Assembly: GCF_014495685.1 (NCBI RefSeq)
Contig: NZ_JACTVI010000007.1
Coordinates: 62,001-126,000, forward strand
Direction of reading: 5' to 3'
Source: Streptomyces sp. TRM68367
GTDB lineage: Bacteria; Actinomycetota; Actinomycetes; Streptomycetales; Streptomycetaceae
Length of the DNA: 64,000 bases
In this document: positions 1 through 8,664 of the stretch, piece by piece
How the letters are laid out: every line of letters starts with the position of its first letter
How positions within the stretch are numbered: the stretch's first letter is position 1
The notes under the pieces: generated by a model
Databases searched by the model: none
What the model was told of the DNA's origin: nothing
Seen by the model: the letters and a program-made list of their open reading frames with translations, nothing else
Made by a program: the position numbers and the translations under genes

Positions 1-1218
1 GGCGTGATCGTGCCACGTATCAACAAGGCGAGCCGGCAGGCGCAGGACGCGGTCGGGGTGATGGGCGCCTCGCTGGAGCGGGTGCTCGGCGCGCTGCGGA
101 CGGTGAAGGCGTCCAGCGCCGAGCACCGGGAGGAGCGCGCGCTGCACGAGGCGGCCGAGGAGTCGTGGCGGCAGAGCGTGCGGGCCGCCAAGTGGTCGGC
201 GGCGGCCGGGAACACGTCCGGGCTGGCGATGCAGATCGCGTTCATCACGGTGCTCGCGGTGGGCGGTGCGCGGGTCGCGACCGGCGCCATCGACGTGGCC
301 ACGCTGGTGGCGTTCCTGCTGTACGTCTTCTACCTGATGTCGCCGATCGCGCAGGTCGTCGGCGCCGTCACCGAGTACCAGACCGGTGCTGCCGCGCTCG
401 CCCGCATCCAGGAGGCGCTGCGGCTGCCCGCCGAACCGGCCGCGCAGCCCGCGCCGCTGCCCCCGGCGGGCGCCGAACCGGCCGCGCTCGCCTTCGAGGA
501 CGTGCGCTTCCGCTACGCCGACGACCTGCCGTACGTCCATCACGGGGTGACGTTCGCGGTGCCCGCCCGGGGCATGACGGCGTTCGTGGGCCCGTCCGGC
601 GCGGGCAAGACCACGGTGTTCTCCCTCATCGAGCGGTTCTACGACCCCGACTCCGGCCGGATCGCCCTCGACGGCCGGGACCTCGCCGACTGGGAGCTGC
701 CCCGGCTGCGGTCCGCGATCGGGTACGTCGAGCAGGACGCGCCGGTGCTGTCCGGCTCGCTGCGCGACAACCTGCTGCTGGGCAACCCGGAGGCGGACGA
801 GGACACGCTCACCCGGGTGCTGAAGACGACCCGCCTGGACGGCCTGGTCGCCGGGCTGCCGCAGGGGCTCGACACGCTCGTCGGGCACCGCGGCACCAAG
901 CTGTCGGGCGGCGAGCGGCAGCGCGTCGCCATCGCCCGTGCCCTGCTGCGCCGGCCCCGGCTGCTGCTGCTCGACGAGGCCACCTCGCAGCTGGACGCGG
1001 TGAACGAGGCGGCGCTGCGGGACACGGTCGCCGACGTGGCCCGGACGACCACGGTGCTGGTCGTCGCGCACCGGCTGTCGACGGTGACGATGGCCGACCG
1101 GATCGTCGTGATGGACATGGGCCGGGTCCGCGCCGTCGGCACCCACCGTGAGCTCGTGACCGCTGATCCGCTCTACGCGGAGCTGGCGGCGACCCAGTTC
1201 CTGGCCACGGCGGACTGA
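1..1218 (+). CDS. ABC transporter permease/ATP-binding protein, C-terminal part (5' end outside window)
   Basis: The reading frame is open from base 1, so the gene starts upstream; 405 codons remain. The first ~120 residues hold the last hydrophobic transmembrane segments of a type-1 exporter domain (for example around the [13 protein letters not shown] stretch). The nucleotide-binding domain follows, with Walker [10 protein letters not shown] (~residue 199), signature [15 protein letters not shown] (~301), Walker [13 protein letters not shown] (~321) and the H-loop histidine in VVAHRLST. A full exporter of this type would be ~570-600 aa, so about 180 residues are missing. The family couples ATP hydrolysis to export of lipids, drugs or peptides; the substrate cannot be told. 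A strong hairpin follows the stop, so it probably ends its operon. Confidence 0.93.
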   Translation, partial: GVIVPRINKASRQAQDAVGVMGASLERVLGALRTVKASSAEHREERALHEAAEESWRQSVRAAKWSAAAGNTSGLAMQIAFITVLAVGGARVATGAIDVATLVAFLLYVFYLMSPIAQVVGAVTEYQTGAAALARIQEALRLPAEPAAQPAPLPPAGAEPAALAFEDVRFRYADDLPYVHHGVTFAVPARGMTAFVGPSGAGKTTVFSLIERFYDPDSGRIALDGRDLADWELPRLRSAIGYVEQDAPVLSGSLRDNLLLGNPEADEDTLTRVLKTTRLDGLVAGLPQGLDTLVGHRGTKLSGGERQRVAIARALLRRPRLLLLDEATSQLDAVNEAALRDTVADVARTTTVLVVAHRLSTVTMADRIVVMDMGRVRAVGTHRELVTADPLYAELAATQFLATAD

Positions 1219-1228
1219 GCACGGCGGG

Positions 1229-1258
1229 AGGGGGCCGCCCGGCGTCGGGCGGCCCCCT
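1229..1258 (+). terminator. Intrinsic-type hairpin after the ABC exporter gene
   Basis: A perfect 13-bp inverted repeat (agggggccgcccg / cgggcggccccct) with a 4-nt loop lies 10 bases after the TGA. There is no clear T-run, as is usual in Streptomyces. Confidence 0.8.
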
Positions 1259-1480
1259 CGGGGCGGGGCTCAGCGGCCACTTTCAGTGGACGGCGGGGAC
1301 CAGGTTCATGAGGTCCTGGGCGCCTGCCCCGGCCGCGTTCGCCATGGGTGCGGCGAGGCCGGCGACACCGGCGGCGAGGCAGACGGCTGCGCTTGCCGAC
1401 CCCGCCGGAGCGGAGGACGCTCGAAGGTGAGGCCTCGCGGCCCGTGCCCCTCGGGCCGAAGGCCTGCGAAGGAGGTCACC

Positions 1481-1846
1481 ATGGGAACCGCGGCAGAACC
1501 CGCGTTCGACAGAGAGACACTGCGCCGGGCCTTGGAAGGCCAGGCCCCGGACATCCTGCTCTCCCTCTACGCCGACGACGCGGAGTTCCGCATCGTCGAC
1601 CGCACGACCCAGCCCAGTCACCCCAAGGTCCTGCACGGCCGGAACGAGATCGGCCGGATGCTGGAGGACGTCTACAGCCGCGACATGACGCACAAACTGG
1701 AACGCTGCGTCATCCAGGGCGACCAGGCCGCCTACAGCGAGAGCTGCGAGTACGCGGACGGCGTCCGTGTGCTCTCCGAGTCGATGCTCTCGCTGCGGGG
1801 CGGCAAGATCGCCGAGCAGACGCTGGTGCAGGCCTGGGACGAGTAG
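1481..1846 (+). CDS. SnoaL/NTF2-like nuclear-transport-factor fold protein
   Basis: The product is 121 aa. The start is ATG at 1481, preceded by GGAGG at 1471-1475; longer upstream frames lack any coding character. The sequence has the NTF2-like pattern: an N-terminal helix, a LYADDAEFRIVD strand, a LHGRNEIGRMLEDVYSRDM helix, then curved strands ending in AEQTLVQAWDE. This fold is a small alpha+beta barrel found in polyketide cyclases, isomerases and stress proteins, and it often binds a hydrophobic ligand. No specific reaction can be assigned. It stands alone between the exporter terminator and folD. Confidence 0.8.
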   Translation: MGTAAEPAFDRETLRRALEGQAPDILLSLYADDAEFRIVDRTTQPSHPKVLHGRNEIGRMLEDVYSRDMTHKLERCVIQGDQAAYSESCEYADGVRVLSESMLSLRGGKIAEQTLVQAWDE

Positions 1847-1993
1847 GAGGAGCCTCGCCGACGGCCCGTGCGCCCCTCGGTTAGGGTGGGCCCGGGCCGT
1901 GACTGGCGCTGAGGTGGAGCACCACCGGGGAGCGGCCCCGCGGAGCAGATGCCGTGCGCCTGGGCGAACCGAGCACCAGCCCAGGAGTGGATC

Positions 1994-2860
1994 ATGTCCC
2001 AGGCCCGATTCATGGACGGCACCGCGCTCGCCCGCCGCATCGTCGAGAACACCGCCGAGCGCGCCGTCGCCCTCACCGACCGCACCGGCACCGCGCCCTG
2101 TCTGGCCACGGTCCTGGTCGGCGAGGACCCCGCGTCCGCCACGTACGTCCGGATGAAGCAGAAACGCTGCCGCAAGGCCGGCATCACCTCACGGCACGTG
2201 GCACTGCCCGCCGCCATGACCACCGCGGAACTCGTCGGCGCGCTCCGGGAGTTGTCGGCCGAACCCGCCGTGCACGGCATCCTGCTCCAGCACCCGGTGG
2301 GCGACCACATCGACGAGCGGGCCGCGTTCGAGGCGATCGCGCCCGAGAAGGACGTCGACGGCGTCACTTTCGCGTCGTTCGCGGCGATGAGCTTCGCCCG
2401 GCCCGGCTTCGTCTCCTGCACACCGGGCGGGATCATGCGGCTGCTCGACGAGTACGACGTCGACCCGGCCGGGAAGCGGGCCGTGGTCGTGGGCCGCAGC
2501 GCCATCCTCGGCAAGCCCGTCGGCATGCTGCTCCTGGCCCGCGACGCGACGGTGACGTACTGCCACTCCCGCACCCGGGACCTGCCGTCGGTGGTGCGGG
2601 AGGCGGACATCGTCGTGGCCGCGGTCGGGCGGCCCCGGCTGATCGGCGGCGCGGACATCAAGCCCGGCGCCGTCGTGATCGACGCGGGATACAACGCGGG
2701 CACCGCGACCGGGGGCGCCGACGTCGACTTCGACTCGGCCGTGACGCGGGCCGGGCTCATCACGCCGGTGCCGGGCGGGGTCGGTCCGATGACGATCGCC
2801 ACGCTGCTGGAGCAGACCGTGGACGCCGCCACGCGGCAACTCGGCGTCCACGGAGCGTGA
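1994..2860 (+). CDS. folD: Bifunctional methylenetetrahydrofolate dehydrogenase / methenyltetrahydrofolate cyclohydrolase, divergent paralogue
   Basis: This 288-aa cytosolic enzyme interconverts 5,10-methylene-, 5,10-methenyl- and 10-formyl-tetrahydrofolate using NADP. The start is ATG 1994 with AGGAG at 1983-1987; the open frame extends upstream but without family similarity. Family motifs are present: YVRMKQKRC with the catalytic Lys near residue 55, KDVDG, the nucleotide-binding GRSAILGKPVG loop (~residue 168), and PVPGGVGPMT near the C-terminus. One motif is unusual. The substrate-site loop normally reads VQLPLP, and here it is LLQHPVGDHIDE, which fits a second, divergent FolD rather than the housekeeping copy. 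It is monocistronic and converges on the GH43 gene. Confidence 0.95.
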   Translation: MSQARFMDGTALARRIVENTAERAVALTDRTGTAPCLATVLVGEDPASATYVRMKQKRCRKAGITSRHVALPAAMTTAELVGALRELSAEPAVHGILLQHPVGDHIDERAAFEAIAPEKDVDGVTFASFAAMSFARPGFVSCTPGGIMRLLDEYDVDPAGKRAVVVGRSAILGKPVGMLLLARDATVTYCHSRTRDLPSVVREADIVVAAVGRPRLIGGADIKPGAVVIDAGYNAGTATGGADVDFDSAVTRAGLITPVPGGVGPMTIATLLEQTVDAATRQLGVHGA

Positions 2861-2867
2861 TCCGGGC

Positions 2868-4259
2868 TCAGTGGCCGACGTAGAAGGTCGCGTCGGCCCG
2901 CTCGGTCGCCGTCGACACGGGGTCGATGCGCAGGGCGTAGTCGGCGTGCCGGATGTACCGCGTCGGGAGGTTGTGCGAACGGAACGACGCCCAGGAGGAG
3001 TCGGCCAGGCCCGCCGTGCGGTGGAATGTGGCGTCGGCGGCGAACGTCGGCGTCGCGTCGTTCTCGTCCAGGCGCAGCGCGTAGCTGTAGTGGCGCAGGT
3101 AGCGCTTCGGGTAGTTGACCGACTGGAAGGACACACCGGAGGAGTCGGCGAGGCCCGGCACCAGCTTCCACTGGGAGTCGGCGTACGGGTCGATGGGGTA
3201 GGTGTCGATCCGCGCGGCGAACCCGGCGTGCCGTACGTAACGGGCCGGGTAGTTGTACGACTTCAGCCGGTTCCAGGCCGGGGCGCCCCACTTGGCGAGC
3301 AGGTTGCTGTACTCGCTGCCGGTGATCGGGTGGATGGCGCAGTGCTTGGAGTTGACCGGCTGGGTGTACCGGCGCTGGTCGAGTGCCGTCCAGGTGCCGC
3401 TGGCGAGGTCGTTGGTCTGCCAGGCGTAGAAGACGCCGTTGGGGGTGTAGGTGTCGCCCCACAGGTACCAGGTGTTGGACGTCAGGGACTTCACCAGCGT
3501 CGGGGCCTCGGTGCCGCCGTGCGCGACCGGGGTGCTGAAGGGGGTGAAGCTGCCGGGGTTGAGGGAGGTGGAGCGGGCACCGACGAGGGCCTGGTTCCGC
3601 TTGTAGTAGAGGTAGTTGACGCCGTTCACGCCGACGGCCATGTTGCCGTCGATCACGTCGTAGCCGGGGTCGAAGAACACCTGCGGGTTCTGGGTCGTGC
3701 GGAAGTCGGTGGTGTAGCTCACCATGATCACGTTATGGCCGCTGGCGTTGACCGACGAGTACAGGATTCCGTATCTGCCGCGTCCGGCGTCCCAGAAGGC
3801 CTCCGGCGCCCAGCTGTGGGTGTCGGTCATGTCGTGCAGCTTCAGCAGCCGGTAGCCCGTGAAGGAGCGCAGATCGGCCGAGTCCCAGACGTGGATGTTG
3901 ACGCTGTCCCGGTTCCAGTCGGTCCCCTTCAGGTCGGTGGCCAGCACGACGAACGAGCCGTCCTGCTTGCGCATCACGAACGGGTCGCGCAGGCCTCCGG
4001 CGCCTCCGGTGGGGGTGACCAAGGGGTTGTTCTGGTTCAGCGGCGTCCACTGCAGGCCGTCGGTGCTGACGGCGAGGTGCAGGCCGTAGTCGGTGCCGGC
4101 GCCCAGGTTGGTCGACTCGGTGAAGTAGCACATCACGTACGCCGAGTCGGCCGCGTGGGCGGAGCCGGCGCCGAGGGCCAGCGCGCCGGTCGCGGCCAGC
4201 GGGCCGGCCGTCGCCATGCGCAGGAACCGCCGACGCGAGGGGGGTTGGGGTCCGTTCAT
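2868..4259 (-). CDS. Secreted glycoside hydrolase family 43-like enzyme with C-terminal AbfB (CBM42-like) domain
   Basis: The product is 463 aa. The start is ATG at 4259 behind a GGAG. The N-terminus has a Tat signal (RRRFLRMATAG, hydrophobic stretch, AHA cleavage site), so the enzyme is exported folded. Residues ~35-320 form a five-bladed propeller with GH43 acidic sites: GLRDPFV, SWAPEAF and the EAP of GGTEAPTLV. Residues ~325-463 contain three related blocks (YPARYVRHAG, YPKRYLRHYSY, LPTRYIRHADY), the trefoil repeats of an arabinose-binding AbfB domain. The probable role is arabinan or arabinoxylan breakdown outside the cell. It diverges from the glycosyltransferase at 4454. A 14-bp palindrome 48 bases upstream of the start is the likely operator. 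Confidence 0.9.
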   Translation of the reverse strand: MNGPQPPSRRRFLRMATAGPLAATGALALGAGSAHAADSAYVMCYFTESTNLGAGTDYGLHLAVSTDGLQWTPLNQNNPLVTPTGGAGGLRDPFVMRKQDGSFVVLATDLKGTDWNRDSVNIHVWDSADLRSFTGYRLLKLHDMTDTHSWAPEAFWDAGRGRYGILYSSVNASGHNVIMVSYTTDFRTTQNPQVFFDPGYDVIDGNMAVGVNGVNYLYYKRNQALVGARSTSLNPGSFTPFSTPVAHGGTEAPTLVKSLTSNTWYLWGDTYTPNGVFYAWQTNDLASGTWTALDQRRYTQPVNSKHCAIHPITGSEYSNLLAKWGAPAWNRLKSYNYPARYVRHAGFAARIDTYPIDPYADSQWKLVPGLADSSGVSFQSVNYPKRYLRHYSYALRLDENDATPTFAADATFHRTAGLADSSWASFRSHNLPTRYIRHADYALRIDPVSTATERADATFYVGH

Positions 4260-4306
4260 GCCGGGCTCCACTTCTGGTTTGTGGCCGCTGATACAGACAG
4301 GGATTC

Positions 4307-4320
4307 TTCGATATATCGAA
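4307..4320. promoter_or_regulatory. Perfect 14-bp palindrome, candidate operator
   Basis: TTCGATATATCGAA lies 48-61 bases upstream of the GH43 start, inside the divergent intergenic region. It is AT-rich compared with its surroundings and fully symmetric, as expected for a dimeric repressor such as the GntR or IclR types that control sugar hydrolases. The regulator is not encoded here. Confidence 0.5.
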
Positions 4321-4453
4321 CACAAGTCGGGAAACCGAACGCGACCGTAGAGCTGGTGGGAGGGCGAAGTCAACGGGTGCGTCAGGCGCGAAATCGCCGC
4401 TGCCGACGGGTCGTTCACCCGGGAAGACCGGCCGCGTCCGGCATACTGCCGTC

Positions 4454-5695
4454 GTGCGCTTAGCCATCATGACGGCAGGATCCCGGGGCGACGTGGCCCC
4501 GTTCACCGGACTCGGACACGGTCTCGTGCGGGCCGGGCACCGGGTCACCCTGGTCACACACGGCCGCTTCGAGCCGCTGGTGGCCGGCTCGGGGGTCGCG
4601 TTCCATCCGCTGCCGGTGGATCCGCGGGCCGAGTTGGAGTCCTCGCGCGGGCGGGGCCTGCATCGCAGCGCGACCGGCGTGGGGAAGATGGTGCGGTTCG
4701 TCGCGCTGGCGCGGGCGGTCGTCGGGCAGATGACGGACGACCTCCTGGCCGCGGCCCGGGAGAGCGACGTGGTGCTGCTGGCCGGGGCGACCGGACCGCT
4801 GGGGCACGCCATCGCCGAGGGGCTGTCACTGCCGAGCCTGGGTGTGCATCTCCAACCGTTGCATCCCACACAGGAGTTCGCGCCGCCGATGCTCACCGCC
4901 GGCTCCTGGGGGGCCGCCGGCAACCGGCTCGCCGGGCACGGTGTGAACCTCGCCGTGGAGCGGGTCTTCGCCCGGGCCGTGCCGGAGGTGCGGGCCCGGC
5001 TGGGACTGCCCCGCGCGGGGACCGCGACGGCGTGGCGGGAGCGGGAGCGCCGGGGCTGGCCGGTGCTGCACGGCTTCAGCCCGCTGGTGCTGCCCCGGCC
5101 GCGCGACTGGCGAGCGGGCCTGGACGTCACCGGCTACTGGTGGCCGTACAATCGCGAGAGCGAACTTCCGCCATCCGTACGGGACTTCCTCGACGCGGGC
5201 CCGCCGCCGGTGTTCGTGGGCCTGGGCAGCGCGACCGTGCCCGACCCCGAGCGACTCAGCGCCGAGATCGTGCGCGCGCTGCGCCGGGCGGGGCTGCGCG
5301 GGGTGATCCAGCGCGGCTGGGGCGGGCTGGAGGCGTCCGGCGACGACGTGCTGACCATCGACGAGGTCCCGCATTCCGTGCTGTTCCCCAGGATGGCCGC
5401 CGTCGTCCACCACGCGGGCGCGGGCACGACGGCGGCCGGCGTCCGGGCCGGGGTCCCGGCCGTGCCGGTGCCGGTCCAGTTCGACGAGGGCTTCTGGGCC
5501 GCACGCCTGGTCGCCCTGGGCGTGGCCCCGCGCGCGATCCCCCTGCGCCGCCTCACCGCCGACATGCTGGCCGCTGCCCTCACGCGGGCCGCGCGCGACG
5601 AGGGTTACCGGGAACGGGCACGGGCCCTGGGAGCCCGGGTGCGCGCGGAGGACGGAATCGCACCGGTGGTCGACGCGGTGAACCGGCTCGCCTAG
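4454..5695 (+). CDS. UGT/MGT-type glycosyltransferase (GT1 family), TTA-containing
   Basis: This 413-aa GT-B fold enzyme should transfer a sugar from a nucleotide donor to a lipid, sterol or natural product. The N-terminal strand/loop VRLAIMTAGSRGDVAPF is the classic opening of the family. The C-terminal donor-binding site contains VVHHAGAGTTAAGVRAGVP (~residues 317-335), followed by PVQFDEGFWA. GTG 4454 is chosen because the next ATG (4469) would remove the first beta-strand. No Shine-Dalgarno sequence precedes it, so the mRNA may be leaderless. Codon 3 is TTA, at 4460-4462; that codon is rare in Streptomyces and is read only by the bldA tRNA, so translation may be developmentally controlled. 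The acceptor is unknown. Confidence 0.9.
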   Translation: MRLAIMTAGSRGDVAPFTGLGHGLVRAGHRVTLVTHGRFEPLVAGSGVAFHPLPVDPRAELESSRGRGLHRSATGVGKMVRFVALARAVVGQMTDDLLAAARESDVVLLAGATGPLGHAIAEGLSLPSLGVHLQPLHPTQEFAPPMLTAGSWGAAGNRLAGHGVNLAVERVFARAVPEVRARLGLPRAGTATAWRERERRGWPVLHGFSPLVLPRPRDWRAGLDVTGYWWPYNRESELPPSVRDFLDAGPPPVFVGLGSATVPDPERLSAEIVRALRRAGLRGVIQRGWGGLEASGDDVLTIDEVPHSVLFPRMAAVVHHAGAGTTAAGVRAGVPAVPVPVQFDEGFWAARLVALGVAPRAIPLRRLTADMLAAALTRAARDEGYRERARALGARVRAEDGIAPVVDAVNRLA

Positions 5696-5964
5696 GTCCT
5701 GCCCCGGGGTTCCTCATCCCCGCCGGGGACGGGGACGGCCGAGCCGTATCGTCCGGATCACCCGCGGACTACGATCCGTGGTGCGGGGGCAAGGTCGTAC
5801 GGCAGGCTCACAGCGGGTGGCTCGCGGGCATTCCGACAACACCGGAGGAACGGCGGGGAGTTCGCATGGCCCAGCAGCTCCGCCTGGTCGGCGGTTTCCT
5901 CCGCGGTGGGGGCTCCGGTATCGCCAGGTAGCTGGCCCTCACCTCCGCAGCTCGCGCGCCCCCC

Positions 5965-6642
5965 TCACCCCGGCGGATCCCCCTCCTCCGACGGGCTCCA
6001 TCCCACCGGCCGCAGGATGCCCAGCAGTTGCCGGACGAGTTCGTCGACGACGTCGTCCAGCGTCGCGTCCACCCAGCCGGCACTCCAGTCGTGGAGCAGG
6101 CCGTTGACGCTGCCGATGAACGCCGTCGCGGCGAGCCGGTAGTCGCGCGGCGCGGCCTCCCCGCGCTCGGCAGCCCGCTGCGCCTCCGCGCAGATGAGGT
6201 CGATCCAGCGGGCGCGGCGGGCGAGCCGCTGCTCCTCCAGGCGCGGACTGACTCCGATGATCTCGACGAAGGTGATGCGGATGCGGCGCGGGTCGGAGGT
6301 GACGTTCGCGGCGTACGCGCGGAAGATCACGGCGGCGCGCTCCGCGAGCGGCAGCCGCTCGGCACCCGCCACCGCGGTCACCACGGCCGCCTCGGCCCAG
6401 TCGTTGACCTCCAGGTGCAGGGCAGTCAGCACGTCCTCCAACGTGCTGAACCCCTCGTAGAACTGACGCGTCGACAACCCGGCGGCCTCGCTGAGCGCCG
6501 CGACGGTCGTCGACCGGTACCCCGGAGTGTCCCCGAACAACTGGAGCGCGGCGTCCAGGAAACGCCGGCGCCGCTCGGCCTGCCGTTCCGCGGCGGACTT
6601 GCCGCCGTAGCGACCGGTCGGCGCCTTCAGCCTGCCCGCCAC
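5965..6642 (-). CDS. TetR/AcrR family transcriptional regulator
   Basis: The product is 225 aa. The start is GTG at 6642 with a strong AGGAGG about 8 bases upstream. The N-terminal helix-turn-helix (~residues 20-65) reads RRRRFLDAALQLF, followed by STTVAALSEAAGLSTRQFYEGF, a typical TetR recognition helix. The C-terminal region is a variable ligand-binding helical domain. It diverges from the secreted beta-propeller gene at 6853, with a perfect inverted repeat between the two starts, so it probably represses that gene and itself. The ligand is unknown. The 5696-5964 stretch before it holds no credible gene. Confidence 0.93.
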   Translation of the reverse strand: MAGRLKAPTGRYGGKSAAERQAERRRRFLDAALQLFGDTPGYRSTTVAALSEAAGLSTRQFYEGFSTLEDVLTALHLEVNDWAEAAVVTAVAGAERLPLAERAAVIFRAYAANVTSDPRRIRITFVEIIGVSPRLEEQRLARRARWIDLICAEAQRAAERGEAAPRDYRLAATAFIGSVNGLLHDWSAGWVDATLDDVVDELVRQLLGILRPVGWSPSEEGDPPG

Positions 6643-6740
6643 CCGCCCCTCCTCTTCCTCGTCCGGAGCGATGCCCGGCGATCTCGACTCGAACCCCGAT
6701 TTTGTCGTGCACGCGGTCTTGTGGAGAAGGCCACCCCTTC

Positions 6741-6756
6741 CTTACTTTGCAGTAAG
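6741..6756. promoter_or_regulatory. Inverted repeat CTTACT-N4-AGTAAG, candidate TetR operator
   Basis: A perfect 6-bp-arm palindrome (CTTACTTTGCAGTAAG) lies between the divergent starts, 99 bases from the TetR GTG and 97 bases from the propeller ATG. Its size and position fit autoregulatory TetR-family operators. Confidence 0.6.
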
Positions 6757-6852
6757 TTGACTCTGAAAGCGTCTGTGTTCAGATTCCCGCTTCTGCGCCG
6801 ACCCCTGCCCGGCCTGCCAGCTCACCGCGCCCACACAGAGGAGAGAGCAGTC

Positions 6853-8112
6853 ATGCCTGCCAGCAAAACCAGGCACCTTTGCTCCGTAGCCGCCGCCCTC
6901 ACGCTCACCGTCGCCGCTCCCGCGACCGTCGCCTCCGCCGCCCCGGCAGCCGGCTCCTCCGCCGCGCTGCGCGAGGTGCTGTTCGTGGGCAACAACTGGG
7001 ACGGCACCGCCGATGTCATCAGGTCCGGTGGCGACCTGGCGAGAATCGGCCGGATCAACGTCATCCCGGACAAGGACGAGCGGATGGCGGAGATCAACGC
7101 CGATCCGATCCGCTGGGTCGCCTTCATGACGATCCGCAACACCGTCGGCGAGGGCCACGACCAGTTCGTCGACGACATGTACTCCACGCCGGACGGCAAG
7201 TCGGTGGTCGTCTCCCGGCCGAGCTTCGCCGACGTGGTCTCCCTCGACCTCGCCACCGGGCGCATCAACTGGCGCTTCCCGGTGTCCGGTTTCCGCGCCG
7301 ACCACATGGCGATCTCCCCCGACGGCAAGCGCGTCGCCGTCTCCGCCTCGACCGGGAACACCGTGCACGTGCTGGACATCGAGACCGGCAAGCAGCTCGG
7401 CTCGTTCCCCACCGGGGACAAGCCGCACGAGAACATCTTCACCAAGGACGGCAAGTACATCTGGAACATGTCCATCGGGGACGTCAACACCGCCCTGGAC
7501 GCCCCGTGGCTGGACTGGACGAAGGGCAACCGCCGGATCACGGTCGTCGACGCAACGACGTACAAACAGGTCAAGGTCATCGACATGCGCGAGCGCCTGA
7601 ACGCGATCGGGCTCGACGACCACTCGGACGCCGTGCGGCCCGCGGTCTTCTCGCCCGACGAGTCCAAGCTGTACTTCCAGGTCTCGTTCTTCAACGGCTT
7701 CTTCGAGTACGACGTCGCCACGGACAAGATCACCCGTACGAAGACACTGCCGAAGAACCCGGCGACCAGCGAGGGTCGCACGACCTGGGTCAACGACTCG
7801 CGTCACCACGGCATTTCGATGAGCCCGGACGGCAGCAAGCTGTGCGTCGCGGGCACGATGGACGACTACGCGACCGTCGTCGACCGGTCGACCCTGAAGG
7901 AGGGCCCGCTCGTCGCCGCCGCCAAGCCCTACTGGGCGACCGTCAGCGGCGACGGCAAGTCCTGCGTCGTCTCCGAGAGCGGGTCCGACCAGGTCACCGC
8001 CATCGACTTCGCCACCGGCAAGAAGTCGGCGTCCGTACCGGTCGGCGACCACCCGCAGCGGGTGCGCCTCGGCCACGTACGGGCGGACTGGACGGGGCCG
8101 TCGGCCGGCTGA
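6853..8112 (+). CDS. Secreted YVTN/cytochrome-d1-like beta-propeller repeat protein
   Basis: The product is 419 aa. The start is ATG 6853 behind AGGAGAGAGCAG. A Sec signal peptide covers about residues 1-31 (KTRHLC, then an Ala/Thr/Val-rich core, then ASAAPA). The rest is repeated beta-propeller blades with recurring D-G-K/S turns: STPDGKSVVVS, SPDGKRVAVSAS, SPDESKLYFQV, SPDGSKLCVAG and SGDGKSCVVSES. Such proteins act outside the cell as binding scaffolds, or more rarely as lactonases or dehydrogenases; no catalytic signature is visible here. Control by the divergent TetR regulator is likely. The C-terminus (GHVRADWTGPSAG) looks complete. Confidence 0.88.
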   Translation: MPASKTRHLCSVAAALTLTVAAPATVASAAPAAGSSAALREVLFVGNNWDGTADVIRSGGDLARIGRINVIPDKDERMAEINADPIRWVAFMTIRNTVGEGHDQFVDDMYSTPDGKSVVVSRPSFADVVSLDLATGRINWRFPVSGFRADHMAISPDGKRVAVSASTGNTVHVLDIETGKQLGSFPTGDKPHENIFTKDGKYIWNMSIGDVNTALDAPWLDWTKGNRRITVVDATTYKQVKVIDMRERLNAIGLDDHSDAVRPAVFSPDESKLYFQVSFFNGFFEYDVATDKITRTKTLPKNPATSEGRTTWVNDSRHHGISMSPDGSKLCVAGTMDDYATVVDRSTLKEGPLVAAAKPYWATVSGDGKSCVVSESGSDQVTAIDFATGKKSASVPVGDHPQRVRLGHVRADWTGPSAG

Positions 8113-8321
8113 TCGGCGGTATTCGGCGGACAGTTGATCTGCGGCACCGTCAGCCGGTTGGCCTACGGCCCGTCAGTGACCTGCCTGGTCGGCGCGTCGA
8201 GGCCCATCCCTCCAGGGCCCCGACAGCCTCGCCCGTGCCGTCCTCGGCCGCCGTGCGCTGCGCGGCGACCGAGGCGGCACGGGCGTACGTCTGTTGCCGT
8301 ACGACCCGGCCGAGGGCCGGC

Positions 8322-8494
8322 ATGCGCCGGCTGCACCGGCTGGCCACCGGGTCATCTGGGCCAATCCGCGCAAGGCCCGGCCCGGCTACGCGCCCCTGGC
8401 GGCCGGGATGGCGGCGGCGCTGCCGAGCGTGGACGCGTTCATCGAGGGGCACAGCCTGGCCGCGCTGGAGCGGCGGGCGGCGGCGGTGCAGGGG
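8322..8494 (+). pseudogene. Remnant of a CoxE-type VWA-domain protein, frameshifted
   Basis: Only the C-terminal end of a CoxE/VWA-like protein remains. One frame reads AGMRRLHRLA up to 8343. The next frame continues directly with HRVIWANPRKARPGYAPL and then MAAALPSVDAFIEGHSLAAL. Restoring one C at about 8345 (CTGGCCACC to CTGGCCCACC) rejoins the two, so a single-base deletion explains the shift. Upstream sequence (8113-8321) shows no VWA domain. In intact loci a coxE-like gene sits with xdhC-type genes and molybdenum hydroxylase subunits. Here only this stub and the following XdhC-type gene remain. Confidence 0.6.
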
Positions 8495-8525
8495 ACCCTT
8501 GGAGTACGGGGGGCAGCCTTCAGCG

Positions 8526-8615
8526 GGCCCCGGCGCCCCTGTCGGCTCTGGCGCCCCCGACGGCTCTGGCGCCCCCGACGGCTCTGGCGCCCTCGGTGGC
8601 TCCGGCGCCCCCGTC
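8526..8615 (+). repeat. Five tandem 18-bp units, GGCTCTGGCGCCCCCGAC type
   Basis: Imperfect units start at 8526, 8544, 8562, 8580 and 8598. The second and third are identical. In one frame they encode (GSGAPD)n, in another (ALAPPT)n. They lie between the coxE remnant and the XdhC-type gene, and may be the low-complexity tail of the dead gene. Confidence 0.8.
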
Positions 8616-8664
8616 GGCCCCGATGCGTTCGGCGCCCCAGTGGCCTCGGTGGAAGGAGCGAATA

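Noticed and set aside
1283..1430. Minus-strand frame ending in a hydrophobic, secreted-peptide-like stretch (LAAGVAGLAAPMANAAG)
   Set aside because: There is no usable start codon or ribosome-binding site, and the upstream part is antisense to the SnoaL-like gene. At most it is a remnant of a small secreted peptide.
4419..4453. Possible -35/-10 promoter (CATACT at 4442) for a leaderless glycosyltransferase mRNA
   Set aside because: The -10-like hexamer is only about 7 bases from the GTG and no -35 lies at proper spacing, so it is not listed as a feature.
5866..5931. 21-codon ORF starting MAQQLRLVGG
   Set aside because: It is too short, with no recognisable motif and no conserved neighbour.
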